Shown here piece after piece: positions 14,628 to 23,903 of a stretch of DNA of 64,000 bases. This DNA comes from Clostridia bacterium. Its GTDB lineage: Bacteria > Bacillota > Clostridia > Christensenellales > Aristaeellaceae. The stretch spans positions 1 through 64,000 of the forward strand of contig JAFYFC010000020.1 of NCBI GenBank assembly GCA_017543905.1, read 5' to 3'. The notes beneath the pieces are model-generated. The model did not search any database. It saw nothing but the letters and a program-made list of their open reading frames with translations, and was not told where the DNA came from. Each line of letters opens with the position of its first letter. Positions within the stretch are counted from its first letter, which is position 1. Made by a program: the position numbers and the translations under genes.

Positions 14628-17245
14628 GCGCCGCTCCCCTCCAGCGTTTTCTTTACTGCGTCCGCAAGCGCGCGCCCCACGCTTACTGCGCCCCTGCCGG
14701 AGGAAAGCTTGGACAGGAAGCGCCGTATCTCGTCGCCGGAGGCTTCTATTTCGCGCCTGAGCTCGTCCGCACTCATGCGCAGCGCGCCGCTGCCCAGCAC
14801 GCTTATCTGCTCCAGACTGTCGCCGGTAGCCACGCGCACGCGGTACGAGCTGCTTAAATCGTGCGCGAGCCTTTCTATATAGCTGTCGGCAGTCTGCGCC
14901 TGTTTGGTGTAGACCACCTCGATATTGCCGTACTGTTCGCGCGCGCCTGTATTCGGCTTCACCCGGTACGCGTCGAATACCAATACAGCCTTTATTCCCC
15001 TGTGCGCGGCGTAATTGTCCAATATATCCGCAAGCAGGATACGCGCGTTTTCTATATCCGTATGCCTGAGCTCTTCCCACGCGAATATGATATTGTAGCC
15101 GTCCACGAGCAGGTATTCGGGACGCTCCGGTATGTCGATGACCTTCACCTGCGCAGCGGGCTTTTCGGCGCGCTCGGGACGTTTGTCGAACAGCTTTCTT
15201 TCGGTTTTGCCGTAAGTGCGTTCAAATATCGCCAGCAGCTCCTTATCCATGTCGAAGCTGCCGCGCGGCGGCTTCGGCGCGGGCTCTGCGGGCTTATCGT
15301 CCCTCTGAGTCTCCCATGGCTTCAAATGCATATGCGCGGGCGCTTCGTTCCATTTGACCAGCGTGCCCGCGCCGTGCGAGCAGAATACCGAATCCGCAGG
15401 ATTGTCGGTATCGCGCTCCGGGTCGTAGCCGAGCGCGGACACGATCGCGTCCTGCTCCGCGCAGGGCTCGTAGCCGTATACGTCGAGCGTCATGCGCGCG
15501 TGTCCCTTGGCGTACGCCATGAGCTCGCGCTGATAGCCGTTCGCCGTTCTGACCGGGGCATAGGCGGTAAGCTGCGTTTCACCGTTTTCCGAGACAGGCG
15601 GCTCGAACCTGCCGCCCATGCGCGTTATGTCCGTCATGGCGCGCCCAGCGCATTCGTCCGGCAGCGCCAGCGTGAGCTTGTACCACGGCTCGAGCAGCAC
15701 GTTCTGCGCGCCCATCAAACCCTGCCTGACCGCGCGGTACACCGCCTGACGAAAATCGCCGCCCTCGGTATGCTTGAGGTGCGCGCGTCCCGCCGCGAGC
15801 GTGAACGTCACGTCCGTAAGCGGCGAGCCGGTGAGCACGCCCGCGAACTGGCGCTCGGTTAAATGAGTGAATATGAGTCTCTGCCAGGAAAGCTCGAGTT
15901 CGTCAGTGCTTACGGCGCTTTTTACGTGTATGCCGCTGCCGCGCGGCGCGGGCTCTATCAGCAGATGCACCTCCGCGTAATGCCTGAGCGGCTCGTAATG
16001 CCCGCAGCCGCGCGCAGGGGCGGCGACGGTCTCCCGGTAGAGTATCGTGCCCGACTCAAAGCGGACTGCAAGACCGTATCTGTCCGCGAGCACGCGGGTA
16101 AGCACCTCCAGCGACACGTCACCCATCACGCGCACGCTGATGCGCTGCGAGCCCGCCTCCCAGTGCACGTGCAAAAGCGGGTCTTCCTCCTCTAGCTCCC
16201 TGAACGCCGCAAGCGCCGTATGCGGGTCGCAGCCCTCGGGCAGACGCACGGTATAGGAAAACACCGGCTCGATGCCGGGCGGCGCGCTCAGCACCGCGTC
16301 GCCTATCGCGTCGCCCGCGAGCACGTTTTTAAGCCCCGTAAGCGCGCACACGCTGCCCGCGGGCGCGGCGTCCGCCTGAGTGTATTTCTCTCCGGAATAA
16401 AAACGTATCGAGGAGACCTTTTGTTCCTCGCCCGCGTCGCCCATGCGGGAGCGTATGCTTATCTGCGTACGCACGCGCAGCGTGCCGCCCGTTACCTTAA
16501 TGAAAGCCAGCTTTTCGCCCTTCAGGTCGCGCGCGATTTTGAATACGCGCGCGGAGAGGAGCCCGCCGTCCGCGCAGGGGCGCGCGTATTCGCGCACGGC
16601 GTCCAGCAGTCTGTCCGTGTTTTCGTGGCGCAGCGCGCTGCCGAACACGCAGGGAAACGCCTTGCGGGCATTTACCGCGTCCGCTATCACGCCGTCCTGC
16701 TTTTCGCCGCTTTCGAGATACTTTTCAAGCGCAGCGTCGTTTATTAGCGCGCTCGTTTCGTACAGCTCCTCCGAATCCGCGTCGCAGATCAGCGGGCTCA
16801 GACGCACCTTGAGCTCTGTGAGCGTTTTGGTTTTGTCCGTGCCCGGCATATCCATTTTGTTCACGAACACGAACGTGGGCACGTTGTAGGTTTCAAGCAG
16901 CTTCCAGAGCGTGAGCGTATGCCCCTGCACGCCGTCCGGCGCGCTCACGAGCAGTATCGCGGCGTCCGCGGCGTTAAGCGCGCGCTCGGTCTCACCCGCA
17001 AAATCGGTGTGTCCGGGCGTGTCTATCGCCGTGAACGGCGTGCCCTTCCACGTAAACATGGCGGGCTTTGCGTATATGGTTATGCCCCTGCTTCTTTCCT
17101 GCGCGTCCGTGTCGAGAAAGGTATCGCGGTGATCCGCGCGCCCGCTTTTGCGTATTACGCCGCAGGCAAGGAGTACAGACTCCGTAAGCGTGGTCTTGCC
17201 CGCGTCCACATGGGCAAGTATTGTGATAACGATATTGCGCAGCAT
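14624..17245 (-). CDS. TetM/EF-G-like ribosomal GTPase fused to YacP/Rae1-like NYN nuclease
   Basis: An 873-residue fusion. Residues 1 to about 670 follow the TetM/TetO ribosomal-protection layout: G1 AHVDAGKTT, ARGITI-like switch (RSRGITIYAK), G3 DTPGHTDF, G4 NKMD, then beta-barrel and EF-G domains III-V ending in DSVFCSHGAG. After a Pro-rich linker, residues about 711-873 form a YacP-type NYN domain (YLLVDGYNIIFAW, VLVFDAY, TADSYIE, ATGDSLEQ), with the acidic residues expected of the nuclease. Bacillus YacP (Rae1) cuts mRNA in the ribosomal A site. Fusion to an A-site-directed GTPase suggests coupled ribosome remodelling and mRNA cleavage. It leads an overlapping five-gene operon. Tetracycline resistance is possible but unproven. 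Confidence 0.9.
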   Translation of the reverse strand: MLRNIVITILAHVDAGKTTLTESVLLACGVIRKSGRADHRDTFLDTDAQERSRGITIYAKPAMFTWKGTPFTAIDTPGHTDFAGETERALNAADAAILLVSAPDGVQGHTLTLWKLLETYNVPTFVFVNKMDMPGTDKTKTLTELKVRLSPLICDADSEELYETSALINDAALEKYLESGEKQDGVIADAVNARKAFPCVFGSALRHENTDRLLDAVREYARPCADGGLLSARVFKIARDLKGEKLAFIKVTGGTLRVRTQISIRSRMGDAGEEQKVSSIRFYSGEKYTQADAAPAGSVCALTGLKNVLAGDAIGDAVLSAPPGIEPVFSYTVRLPEGCDPHTALAAFRELEEEDPLLHVHWEAGSQRISVRVMGDVSLEVLTRVLADRYGLAVRFESGTILYRETVAAPARGCGHYEPLRHYAEVHLLIEPAPRGSGIHVKSAVSTDELELSWQRLIFTHLTERQFAGVLTGSPLTDVTFTLAAGRAHLKHTEGGDFRQAVYRAVRQGLMGAQNVLLEPWYKLTLALPDECAGRAMTDITRMGGRFEPPVSENGETQLTAYAPVRTANGYQRELMAYAKGHARMTLDVYGYEPCAEQDAIVSALGYDPERDTDNPADSVFCSHGAGTLVKWNEAPAHMHLKPWETQRDDKPAEPAPKPPRGSFDMDKELLAIFERTYGKTERKLFDKRPERAEKPAAQVKVIDIPERPEYLLVDGYNIIFAWEELRHTDIENARILLADILDNYAAHRGIKAVLVFDAYRVKPNTGAREQYGNIEVVYTKQAQTADSYIERLAHDLSSSYRVRVATGDSLEQISVLGSGALRMSADELRREIEASGDEIRRFLSKLSSGRGAVSVGRALADAVKKTLEGSGA

Positions 17246-17265
17246 ACAATCCTCCGATTATAAGG

Positions 17266-17294
17266 ATTATACACTAAAAATCCGCTTTTCACAA
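17266..17294 (-). promoter_or_regulatory. Promoter of the TetM-NYN to comF operon
   Basis: On the minus strand TTGTGA, a 17-nt spacer and TATAAT (plus-strand ATTATA 17266-17271, TCACAA 17289-17294) lie just upstream of the GTPase start, with GGAGG between. The remaining spacer from 17295 to 17471 shows no gene or clear structure. Confidence 0.75.
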
Positions 17295-17471
17295 GTACAA
17301 AAAACGCGGCGGGCTTTGGAAGAATAATCTGGGAGGTTCTGTTTTTGAAAAAACGACTGTTTGGGAATGCTCTTCGCGTTTTGCGGTATGCTTTCGCGGT
17401 TCGTGTCTGGCTTTCGCGTATGATATAGCAAGCTTCGTTATAATCGCGGGGCGGCATATTACAAATAAAGC

Positions 17472-17500
17472 TTGACACGCTGCGCCGCAAAGTGTATCAT
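17472..17500 (+). promoter_or_regulatory. Promoter of the hemicellulose operon
   Basis: A perfect TTGACA (17472-17477), 17-nt spacer and TATCAT (17495-17500) lie 27 nt before the ATG of the AEC carrier. No operator palindrome is evident beside it. Confidence 0.8.
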
Positions 17501-17527
17501 ACCCCCATACCGTAACGGAGGCGCGTC

Positions 17528-18499
17528 ATGACCGAAGCGATACATACCGTGCTTACTATTTTCGTACTGATGGGGCTGGGGATGCTGCTTACGCACATAG
17601 GCTGGATAGACGAAACCGTATCCAAGTTTCTGTCGAAATTCGTGATACGCGTGGCGCTGCCCGGCACGATAGTGCAGTACATGTTCGCCAATTTCACCTC
17701 GCCCTCGGCGCTCACCGGGCTCGCGGCAGGGCTGATACCGCCCGTGCTGGCGCTGCTTATTGGCATACTTCTTTCCCGCGCGCTCATAAAGCCGCTGGGG
17801 ATACCCGAAAACCGCAGAGGCGGCTTCACTGTGATGTTCACGTTTTCAAACAGCGTCTTCATCGGTCTGCCCGTGTGCAACGCAATATACGGCGAAGCGA
17901 GCGCGGCGTATACGCTTACGTATTACATCGCGAACACCGTGCTGTTTTGGACGCTGGGCTACGCATTCATGCGGCGTGACGGCGGAGGACAGAGCGAAAA
18001 GCTGAGCGCACGCGATATAATAACCAAGGTTATTCCCCTGCCGCTGGTGTTTTTGGCAGCGAGCATCATACTTATACTCTGCGGCGTAAAGCTGCCCGCG
18101 TTCGTAAAATCCAGCGCAAAGTACATCGGCGGTACGGTAACGCCGCTGTCGCTTTTGTACATAGGCTGCTGCCTTATGAACATGATAAAAAAGCGGCAGT
18201 TAAGCTGGCGGCGCGGCTACGCGGCTATAATATTTGGCAAGTTCATAATCATACCGGCGCTCGTGTTTGCGTTTATAAAGCTCATGTCGCTTAATCCCGC
18301 ACTTGACGCGCAGCTGCCCAAAGTCCTGCGGCAGGTGCTTATTATGGAAGCGGCGATGCCCATAATGACGCAGACCACAATAGTCGAAAGCAGCTGCGGC
18401 GGCGACGCGGAATACACCGCGGGCGCGACCGCGCTTTCGACGCTTTTAAGCTTTGCGGTAATACCGCTGTACACGTATCTTATCGATTTGTTCATATAA
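17528..18499 (+). CDS. AEC (auxin efflux carrier) family transporter
   Basis: A 323-residue, highly hydrophobic protein with about ten spans. The family's features are visible: VALPGTIVQYMF in span 2, FSNSVFIGLPVCNAIYGE near residues 110-127, and late EAAMPIMTQTTIVESSCGGD. AEC proteins move small organic anions such as malate across the membrane. It is the first gene of an operon with GH127, GH10 and esterase genes and lies 12 nt before GH127. That is an unusual partner for glycosidases and might handle an organic acid product or acyl group. ACGGAG precedes the start. Confidence 0.88.
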   Translation: MTEAIHTVLTIFVLMGLGMLLTHIGWIDETVSKFLSKFVIRVALPGTIVQYMFANFTSPSALTGLAAGLIPPVLALLIGILLSRALIKPLGIPENRRGGFTVMFTFSNSVFIGLPVCNAIYGEASAAYTLTYYIANTVLFWTLGYAFMRRDGGGQSEKLSARDIITKVIPLPLVFLAASIILILCGVKLPAFVKSSAKYIGGTVTPLSLLYIGCCLMNMIKKRQLSWRRGYAAIIFGKFIIIPALVFAFIKLMSLNPALDAQLPKVLRQVLIMEAAMPIMTQTTIVESSCGGDAEYTAGATALSTLLSFAVIPLYTYLIDLFI

Positions 18500-18511
18500 G
18501 GAGGGATCGTC

Positions 18512-20458
18512 ATGCAAAATCTGAATGCGGCACAGGTGAACGTGCGCGGGCCGTTTCTGCGCGAGCTTATGGAAAGAGCCGCGGACAAGCTTATCCCATA
18601 TCAGTGGCAGGCGCTTAACGACCTGATACCGGACGCGGAGCCGAGCTACTGCATACGCAACATGAAGGCCGCGGCGCATATTACTGACACGCCGCACGGA
18701 GGCTGCGTATTTCAGGACAGCGATTTATACAAATGGATAGAGGCCGCAAGCCTTTCTCTGACGTGGCGGAAAAACGCAGAGCTTGAAAAACAGCTTGACG
18801 AGACCGCGCAGCTTATCGCGAAAGCGCAGATGCCCGACGGCTATATAAACACCTATTACCAGCTTCACGACATAAAGGAGCGCTTTACTAACCTGCGCGA
18901 CAACCACGAGCTTTACTGCGCGGGACATCTGATCGAGGCCGCCTGCGCGCATTACGAGGCGACCGGAAAGCGCACGCTGCTGGACACCGCCTGCAGATTC
19001 GCCGCGCTTATTGACCGCGAGTTCGGGCGCGAGGATGGCAAAAAACGCGGCTATCCCGGGCACGAGGAGATAGAGCTGGCGCTGATAAAGCTGTATTCGA
19101 TAACGCACGACGAGGCGCATTTGCGTCTGGCGAAATACTTCATAGACGAGCGCGGCGCGGAAAACCAGTATTTCGACGAGGAAGCGCGCGCACGCGGCGC
19201 GTCCGGCGGCTGGAGCCGGAGCATTTATTCCCATAACCGCTATTATCAGGCGGGCGAGCCTGTGCGGCAGCAAAAGCACGCGCTGGGACACGCGGTAAGG
19301 CAATTGTACCTGCTAAGCGGCATGGCGGACGTGGCGCGTGAAACCGGCGACGAAACGCTCGCAGCTGCGTGCAAAGAAATGTGGAAGGACATAACCCGCA
19401 GGCAGATGTACATAACCGGACAGGTCGGTCAAAGCAGCTTCGGCGAGGCGTTCACATATGATTACGACTTGCCGAACGATACCGTGTACGGCGAAACCTG
19501 CGCCTCCATCGCGCTGTTTTTCTTCGCGCAGAGGATGCTTAAGCTCGAAGCCAAGGGCGAATACGGCGACATATGCGACACGCTGCTGTATAACGGCACG
19601 ATCTCGGGCATGAATCTTGAGGGCAACCGCTTCTTCTACGTAAATCCGCTGGAGAACGTGCCGGAAAGAAGCCGCAAGAACCAGATATTCGCCCACATAA
19701 AGCCTGAAAGAGTAAAGTGGTTCGGCTGCGCGTGCTGTCCGCCCAATCTTGCGCGCATGCTCGCAGCGCTGCCGTCAAGCCTGTATACGTACGATAAAAA
19801 CACGCTGTACGTAAACCTGTTCTCCGGCTCGGACGTCAATGCGGAGCTTGACGGCGGCCAGGTGAAGCTTATAGTAAGCACGGACTATCCCGCAAGCGGA
19901 CGCGTAAGCATAAAAGTGTGCGAGGCGTTCGAGGGCTTCACGCTCGCGCTGAGGCTTCCCCGCTGGGTCAGGACGTACACGCTCACGCTGAACGGCAAAA
20001 CAACGCCGACGGTGATGGACGAAGGCTATCTGTATATCGAGCGTCCGAAGGCGGGAGACGAAATAGTCTACGATATGGACATGCCCGTGCGCGTCGTGCG
20101 CGCACATCCCCGCGTAAACTCGGACGCGGGCCTTTTGGCTGTGATGCGCGGACCCGTCGTGTACTGCGCCGAGGAGGCGGACAACGGAGATATGCTCTGG
20201 AACGTAAGCATTTCCCCGGATACGGAGTTCGAAGCCGTAAAATGCGCGAAAATGGATATACCTCTCCCCGCGCTCAGAGCCAAGGCGCTGCGCACGCAGG
20301 AAGCCCCGTGGGACGAATACGAGCTGTACAGCGACGTGCATACGCCGACATACGAGGAGATCACAGCCGAATTCGTGCCGTATTACGCGTGGAACAACCG
20401 CGGCAAGGGCGAAATGCGCGTATGGCTGCGCGAATCTCCCCTGAGCGCGATCAGATAA
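18512..20458 (+). CDS. GH127 beta-L-arabinofuranosidase-like enzyme
   Basis: A 648-residue protein lacking a signal peptide, so probably cytoplasmic. It has the (alpha/alpha)6 barrel pattern of GH127 (DLYKWIEAASLSLTWRKN, MPDGYINTYY, NHELYCAGHLIEAA). The zinc/thiolate site of the family is intact: E328 and C330 in YGETCAS, and the adjacent C408 and C409 in CACCPPN, one of which is the nucleophile in HypBA1-type enzymes. A beta-sandwich follows. It probably removes beta-linked L-arabinofuranose from imported plant oligosaccharides. Strong AAGGAGGG ribosome site; 12 nt after the carrier gene. Confidence 0.93.
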   Translation: MQNLNAAQVNVRGPFLRELMERAADKLIPYQWQALNDLIPDAEPSYCIRNMKAAAHITDTPHGGCVFQDSDLYKWIEAASLSLTWRKNAELEKQLDETAQLIAKAQMPDGYINTYYQLHDIKERFTNLRDNHELYCAGHLIEAACAHYEATGKRTLLDTACRFAALIDREFGREDGKKRGYPGHEEIELALIKLYSITHDEAHLRLAKYFIDERGAENQYFDEEARARGASGGWSRSIYSHNRYYQAGEPVRQQKHALGHAVRQLYLLSGMADVARETGDETLAAACKEMWKDITRRQMYITGQVGQSSFGEAFTYDYDLPNDTVYGETCASIALFFFAQRMLKLEAKGEYGDICDTLLYNGTISGMNLEGNRFFYVNPLENVPERSRKNQIFAHIKPERVKWFGCACCPPNLARMLAALPSSLYTYDKNTLYVNLFSGSDVNAELDGGQVKLIVSTDYPASGRVSIKVCEAFEGFTLALRLPRWVRTYTLTLNGKTTPTVMDEGYLYIERPKAGDEIVYDMDMPVRVVRAHPRVNSDAGLLAVMRGPVVYCAEEADNGDMLWNVSISPDTEFEAVKCAKMDIPLPALRAKALRTQEAPWDEYELYSDVHTPTYEEITAEFVPYYAWNNRGKGEMRVWLRESPLSAIR

Positions 20459-20492
20459 CGCCGCACAGACCCACTGCGAAAGGAGCCGCGAT

Positions 20493-22007
20493 ATGAAACA
20501 ACTGCTTTCCGTTCTGCTTGCGCTTATTATGTGCGTGAGCGCATTGCCCGCGCACGCGGAGGATTTATTGGATTACACAAGCGATTTTACAAACGATACC
20601 GACGGCTGGTATCCGCGCTCGACCGGCAGCGCGCAGACAGAGGTCAAGGACGGAGCGCTGTACATAAGCGGCCGCAGCGTGGACTGGAATTCTCCCGGCC
20701 GCGGCTTCGAGCTGCTTCCGGGTACGGTGTACGACATAAGCGTCTTAGTGAAGCAGGACGAAAAAGCGAGCGCGAGCTTTATGATTTCCTGCGCGCACAC
20801 GCGCGGCGGCGTCGAAAGCTATGAGAATCTGGCAAGCAAAGCCGTGCCGCAGGGCGAGTGGACGCGCCTGTCCTGCGCCTACACGCCCGGCGAATTCGAA
20901 GCCTACGTGCTGTACGTCGAAACCGCGGGCGCGGCGAGCCTGAGCTTCGGCATAAAGGAATTCAGCGTGCGCGAGAGAGCGAGCGCGTACCCGGAGAACC
21001 TGCCCTGCCTGTACGAGCTGTATGCGGATTATTTCGATTTCGGCTGCGCGGTAATGAACATAGAGGCGATAAACACAAGGCGCATGGATTTCTACGCCAG
21101 TCAGTTCAATATAATGACCCCGGGCAACGAGCTGAAGCCCGACAGCGTGCTTGACGTAAGCGAAAGCAAAAAGCTGTCCGCAAGCGACGATGCGGCGGTC
21201 GCCGTAAGCTTTGACGCCGCGAGGCCCATGCTCGACTACTGCTATGCGCATGGCGTGAAGCTGCACGGTCATACGCTCGTGTGGCACTCGCAGACACCCG
21301 AGGCGTTTTTCCACGAAAACTACGACCCATTAAAGCCCCTCGTGACCCGCGAGGTCATGCTCGCGCGGCTCGACAATTACATCCGCCAGATCATGGAATA
21401 TATGCAGGAGAACTATCCGGGGCTTATAGTAAGCTGGGACGTAGTGAACGAGGCGGTCTCGGACAACAGCTCCGCCCTGCGCACGTCCAACTGGACGAAG
21501 GTAGTGGGCAGCGATTTTGTGAACCGCGCCTTCGAGATCGCGCGCAGATACGCGCCCGAGGGCACGCTTCTGTTTTACAACGATTATTCCACGCCTTACG
21601 AGCCCAAGCTGACCGGCATCTGCAATCTTCTGGACAGCCTGATCGCCGAGGGCAATATCGACGGCTACGGCTTTCAGGCGCATTACCAGCTCACCTCGCC
21701 GACTTTGGCTGAAATCGAGAAGGCGCTCGTGCGCATTTCCGCGAAGGGCCTTAAAATCCGTATCAGCGAGCTCGACATACCCGTCGCTGCGACCGGCGAC
21801 AGCGTATACACGATGCAGGCGGGACGTTACAGGACGCTTATGGGACTGTTTATGAAGTATTCGGGCTGCATAATCGCCGTGCATACCTGGGGCGTGAGCG
21901 ACGATCTGAGCTGGCTTACGAACAAGCATCCGCTGCTGTTCGACGGCAGCCTGCAGCCCAAAGAGGCATACTGGGCGCTGGTGGAGCTCGCGGGTAATGC
22001 TGCCTAA
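20493..22007 (+). CDS. Secreted GH10 endo-beta-1,4-xylanase with N-terminal CBM-like domain
   Basis: A 504-residue protein with a signal peptide (cleavage near AHA-ED, residue 23). A beta-sandwich domain at about 28-160 resembles CBM4/9/22 modules. The GH10 barrel runs from about 170 to the end, with acid/base E320 in SWDVVNEA and nucleophile E426 in RISELDIP, plus the substrate motifs GHTLVWHSQTP and NDYS. There is no sorting signal or S-layer domain, so it is released or loosely attached. It should cut xylan outside the cell. The 3' end overlaps the esterase gene by 11 bp. Confidence 0.95.
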   Translation: MKQLLSVLLALIMCVSALPAHAEDLLDYTSDFTNDTDGWYPRSTGSAQTEVKDGALYISGRSVDWNSPGRGFELLPGTVYDISVLVKQDEKASASFMISCAHTRGGVESYENLASKAVPQGEWTRLSCAYTPGEFEAYVLYVETAGAASLSFGIKEFSVRERASAYPENLPCLYELYADYFDFGCAVMNIEAINTRRMDFYASQFNIMTPGNELKPDSVLDVSESKKLSASDDAAVAVSFDAARPMLDYCYAHGVKLHGHTLVWHSQTPEAFFHENYDPLKPLVTREVMLARLDNYIRQIMEYMQENYPGLIVSWDVVNEAVSDNSSALRTSNWTKVVGSDFVNRAFEIARRYAPEGTLLFYNDYSTPYEPKLTGICNLLDSLIAEGNIDGYGFQAHYQLTSPTLAEIEKALVRISAKGLKIRISELDIPVAATGDSVYTMQAGRYRTLMGLFMKYSGCIIAVHTWGVSDDLSWLTNKHPLLFDGSLQPKEAYWALVELAGNAA

Positions 22008-23166
22008 TAAAATAAGACGGCTGCTTGCGCTGACGCTCGTTTTATGCATGCTGACAGGCGCCGTTTGCGCGGAAGGGACTTGTATAATGCTTACGGAAGA
22101 AATGTACCTTAAGGCGCTCGAATACGACTCTCCCGATCTCGGCCGCCTTAAAAGCGTGCTTGCGCGCGCGCTTGCGGGCGAGGACATAGTTATAGGCACG
22201 ATAGGCGGCTCCATCACGCAGGGCAGCTCGGCAAGTGTCAGCGCCAACTGCTACGCAAGCCGCCTGCGCGACTGGTGGAAAGCCAGATTCAGCGGAAACG
22301 TCACGCTGAAAAACGCGGGCATAGGCGCGACGGATTCGTACCTCGGCGTACACAGGGTCTATAAGCAGCTGCTGCGCTATAAGCCCGACCTCGTGATAAT
22401 CGAGTTCTCGGTGAACGACAGCGCCAGCGAGTTTTATAAAGCCAGCTACGATTCGCTGGTGCAGACCGTGCTGGCAGAGGAAAACATGCCCGCGGTGATG
22501 CTCGTATTCATGACGATGGAGGACGGCACCAGCGCGGTCGTCCAGCACAGCGCCGTCGGCAAAAAATACCGTCTCCCGATGATAAGCTACCGCAGCGCGG
22601 TACTTAGCGGAATGCGCGAGGGACGTTTCGCCTGGCAGGACATCTCCCCCGACAACATACATCCAAACGACGCCGGACACGCGCTGCTTGCGGATATGAT
22701 AGAAAGGTACTTAGAGGACGTGATCTCGCGCTTGGGCAGCATAACGGATACCCCTGCGCCGTTCACGTTCGCAAACGCCAAATACGAAGGCGCGCGCATT
22801 CTGAACAGCGGAAATCTGACTGCGGATACGCACTCCGGCTATATGCTCACCAACTACTCCATGCTGTTCCCCGGCGACTGGCAGGGCGGCAAGGCGGGCA
22901 GCCGGCTGGTCTTCACGCTCGAAGACTGCCGGAACGTCGGCATACTGTACCAGAAGCTCGCTTCGTCTCCGGGCGGCAGCGCGGACATATATGTTGACGG
23001 AGTCAAAGCCGCCACGCTGGACGCCGATTTTTCCGGCGGCTGGGGAGATTACGTGCGCGGCGAAGAGGTGTTTTCGTCTAACGAAAGCGGAACGCATACC
23101 CTTGAAATCCTTCCGACGCCCGGACGCGAAAACACGTTTATCGTGCTTGGGCTCATGATAAGCTGA
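21997..23166 (+). CDS. Secreted SGNH/GDSL hydrolase, probable acetylxylan esterase type
   Basis: The 389 residues include a signal peptide (RRLLALTLVLCMLTGAVCA). An SGNH domain follows: block I IGTIGGSITQG with the nucleophile Ser, block II Gly in KNAGIGATDSY, block III Asn in FSVNDSASE and block V DNIHPNDAGH. A C-terminal beta-sandwich of about 130 residues (from FTFANAKYEGARI) looks like a binding or CE2-like accessory domain. The overlap with the xylanase gene and shared export suggest joint deacetylation of xylan, which is inference. No free ribosome site is needed if translation is coupled. Confidence 0.85.
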   Translation: MLPNKIRRLLALTLVLCMLTGAVCAEGTCIMLTEEMYLKALEYDSPDLGRLKSVLARALAGEDIVIGTIGGSITQGSSASVSANCYASRLRDWWKARFSGNVTLKNAGIGATDSYLGVHRVYKQLLRYKPDLVIIEFSVNDSASEFYKASYDSLVQTVLAEENMPAVMLVFMTMEDGTSAVVQHSAVGKKYRLPMISYRSAVLSGMREGRFAWQDISPDNIHPNDAGHALLADMIERYLEDVISRLGSITDTPAPFTFANAKYEGARILNSGNLTADTHSGYMLTNYSMLFPGDWQGGKAGSRLVFTLEDCRNVGILYQKLASSPGGSADIYVDGVKAATLDADFSGGWGDYVRGEEVFSSNESGTHTLEILPTPGRENTFIVLGLMIS

Positions 23167-23903
23167 TGAAGCCCTCGTTAACTGTGTTCGGTCTGCGTCT
23201 GCATTCCTACGGGCTGTGCGCGGCGGGCGGGATGCTGCTCGCGCTCGCGCTCATGCTCTTGATCTGCAAAAAGCGCAGATACGACGTGTACAGGTCGATT
23301 CTGTATTTTCTGCTCGCAGTAGTCACCGGACTGGGGAGCGCGGCGTTTACGTTTCTGCTGGTCACGTACACGCCGTCTGAGATCGTCGCAGGCATAAAGG
23401 ACGGTACGCTGACGTACGGCTATGTGTATTACGGCGGCTTCGTCGGCGGGCTGCTCGCGGTCTGGCTCGTTTCTCGCTTTACCAAGACGCGCCTTGCCTA
23501 TCTTGAAAACATACTGCTTCCCCCGCTCGCGCTCGCGCACGCCTGCGGACGCGTGGGCTGCTATCTGGCGGGCTGCTGCTACGGAAGAGCGTCGCACAGT
23601 CCGCTCGCGGTACGGTTTCCGTCGATGGACGAGAGCGTGCTGCCCGTGCAGCTGTTCGAATGCGCGGCGGAGGCGCTGATATGCGCATATCTCGTATACT
23701 GCGTGTTCAGGCGCAAAAAGCATATACTGCTGCGTTACGTCTTTCTGTACGCCCCGGTACGCTTCGTGCTGGAATTCTGGCGCGGCGACGAGATACGCGG
23801 ACACTGGCTCGCGTTCTCTACCTCGCAGTGGATAAGCCTCGTACTGACAGGCGCGGGAATTGTTTACACCGCGTTCATTCTGAAAACACGGCGCAAGGCT
23901 TGA
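23166..23903 (+). CDS. Lgt-family (prolipoprotein diacylglyceryl transferase-like) membrane protein
   Basis: A 245-residue protein with about seven spans and the Lgt layout: N-terminal RLHSYGLCAAGG, YGGFVGG, GRVGCYLAGCCYGR and C-terminal RFVLEFWRGDEIRG. The canonical Lgt signature (GRxGNFxNGExxGR, HGGLxG) is altered: Tyr replaces the conserved His, and a Cys-rich CYLAGCCYG replaces NFxNGE. It is therefore a divergent paralogue and may not be the cell's housekeeping lipoprotein transferase. The start shares one base with the preceding stop (TGATG). It is last in the hemicellulose operon. Confidence 0.75.
   Translation: MKPSLTVFGLRLHSYGLCAAGGMLLALALMLLICKKRRYDVYRSILYFLLAVVTGLGSAAFTFLLVTYTPSEIVAGIKDGTLTYGYVYYGGFVGGLLAVWLVSRFTKTRLAYLENILLPPLALAHACGRVGCYLAGCCYGRASHSPLAVRFPSMDESVLPVQLFECAAEALICAYLVYCVFRRKKHILLRYVFLYAPVRFVLEFWRGDEIRGHWLAFSTSQWISLVLTGAGIVYTAFILKTRRKA

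Noticed and set aside
14624..17245. Tetracycline resistance determinant
   Set aside because: The GTPase part is TetM-like, but the NYN fusion and operon context point to a cellular ribosome factor; resistance cannot be claimed from sequence.
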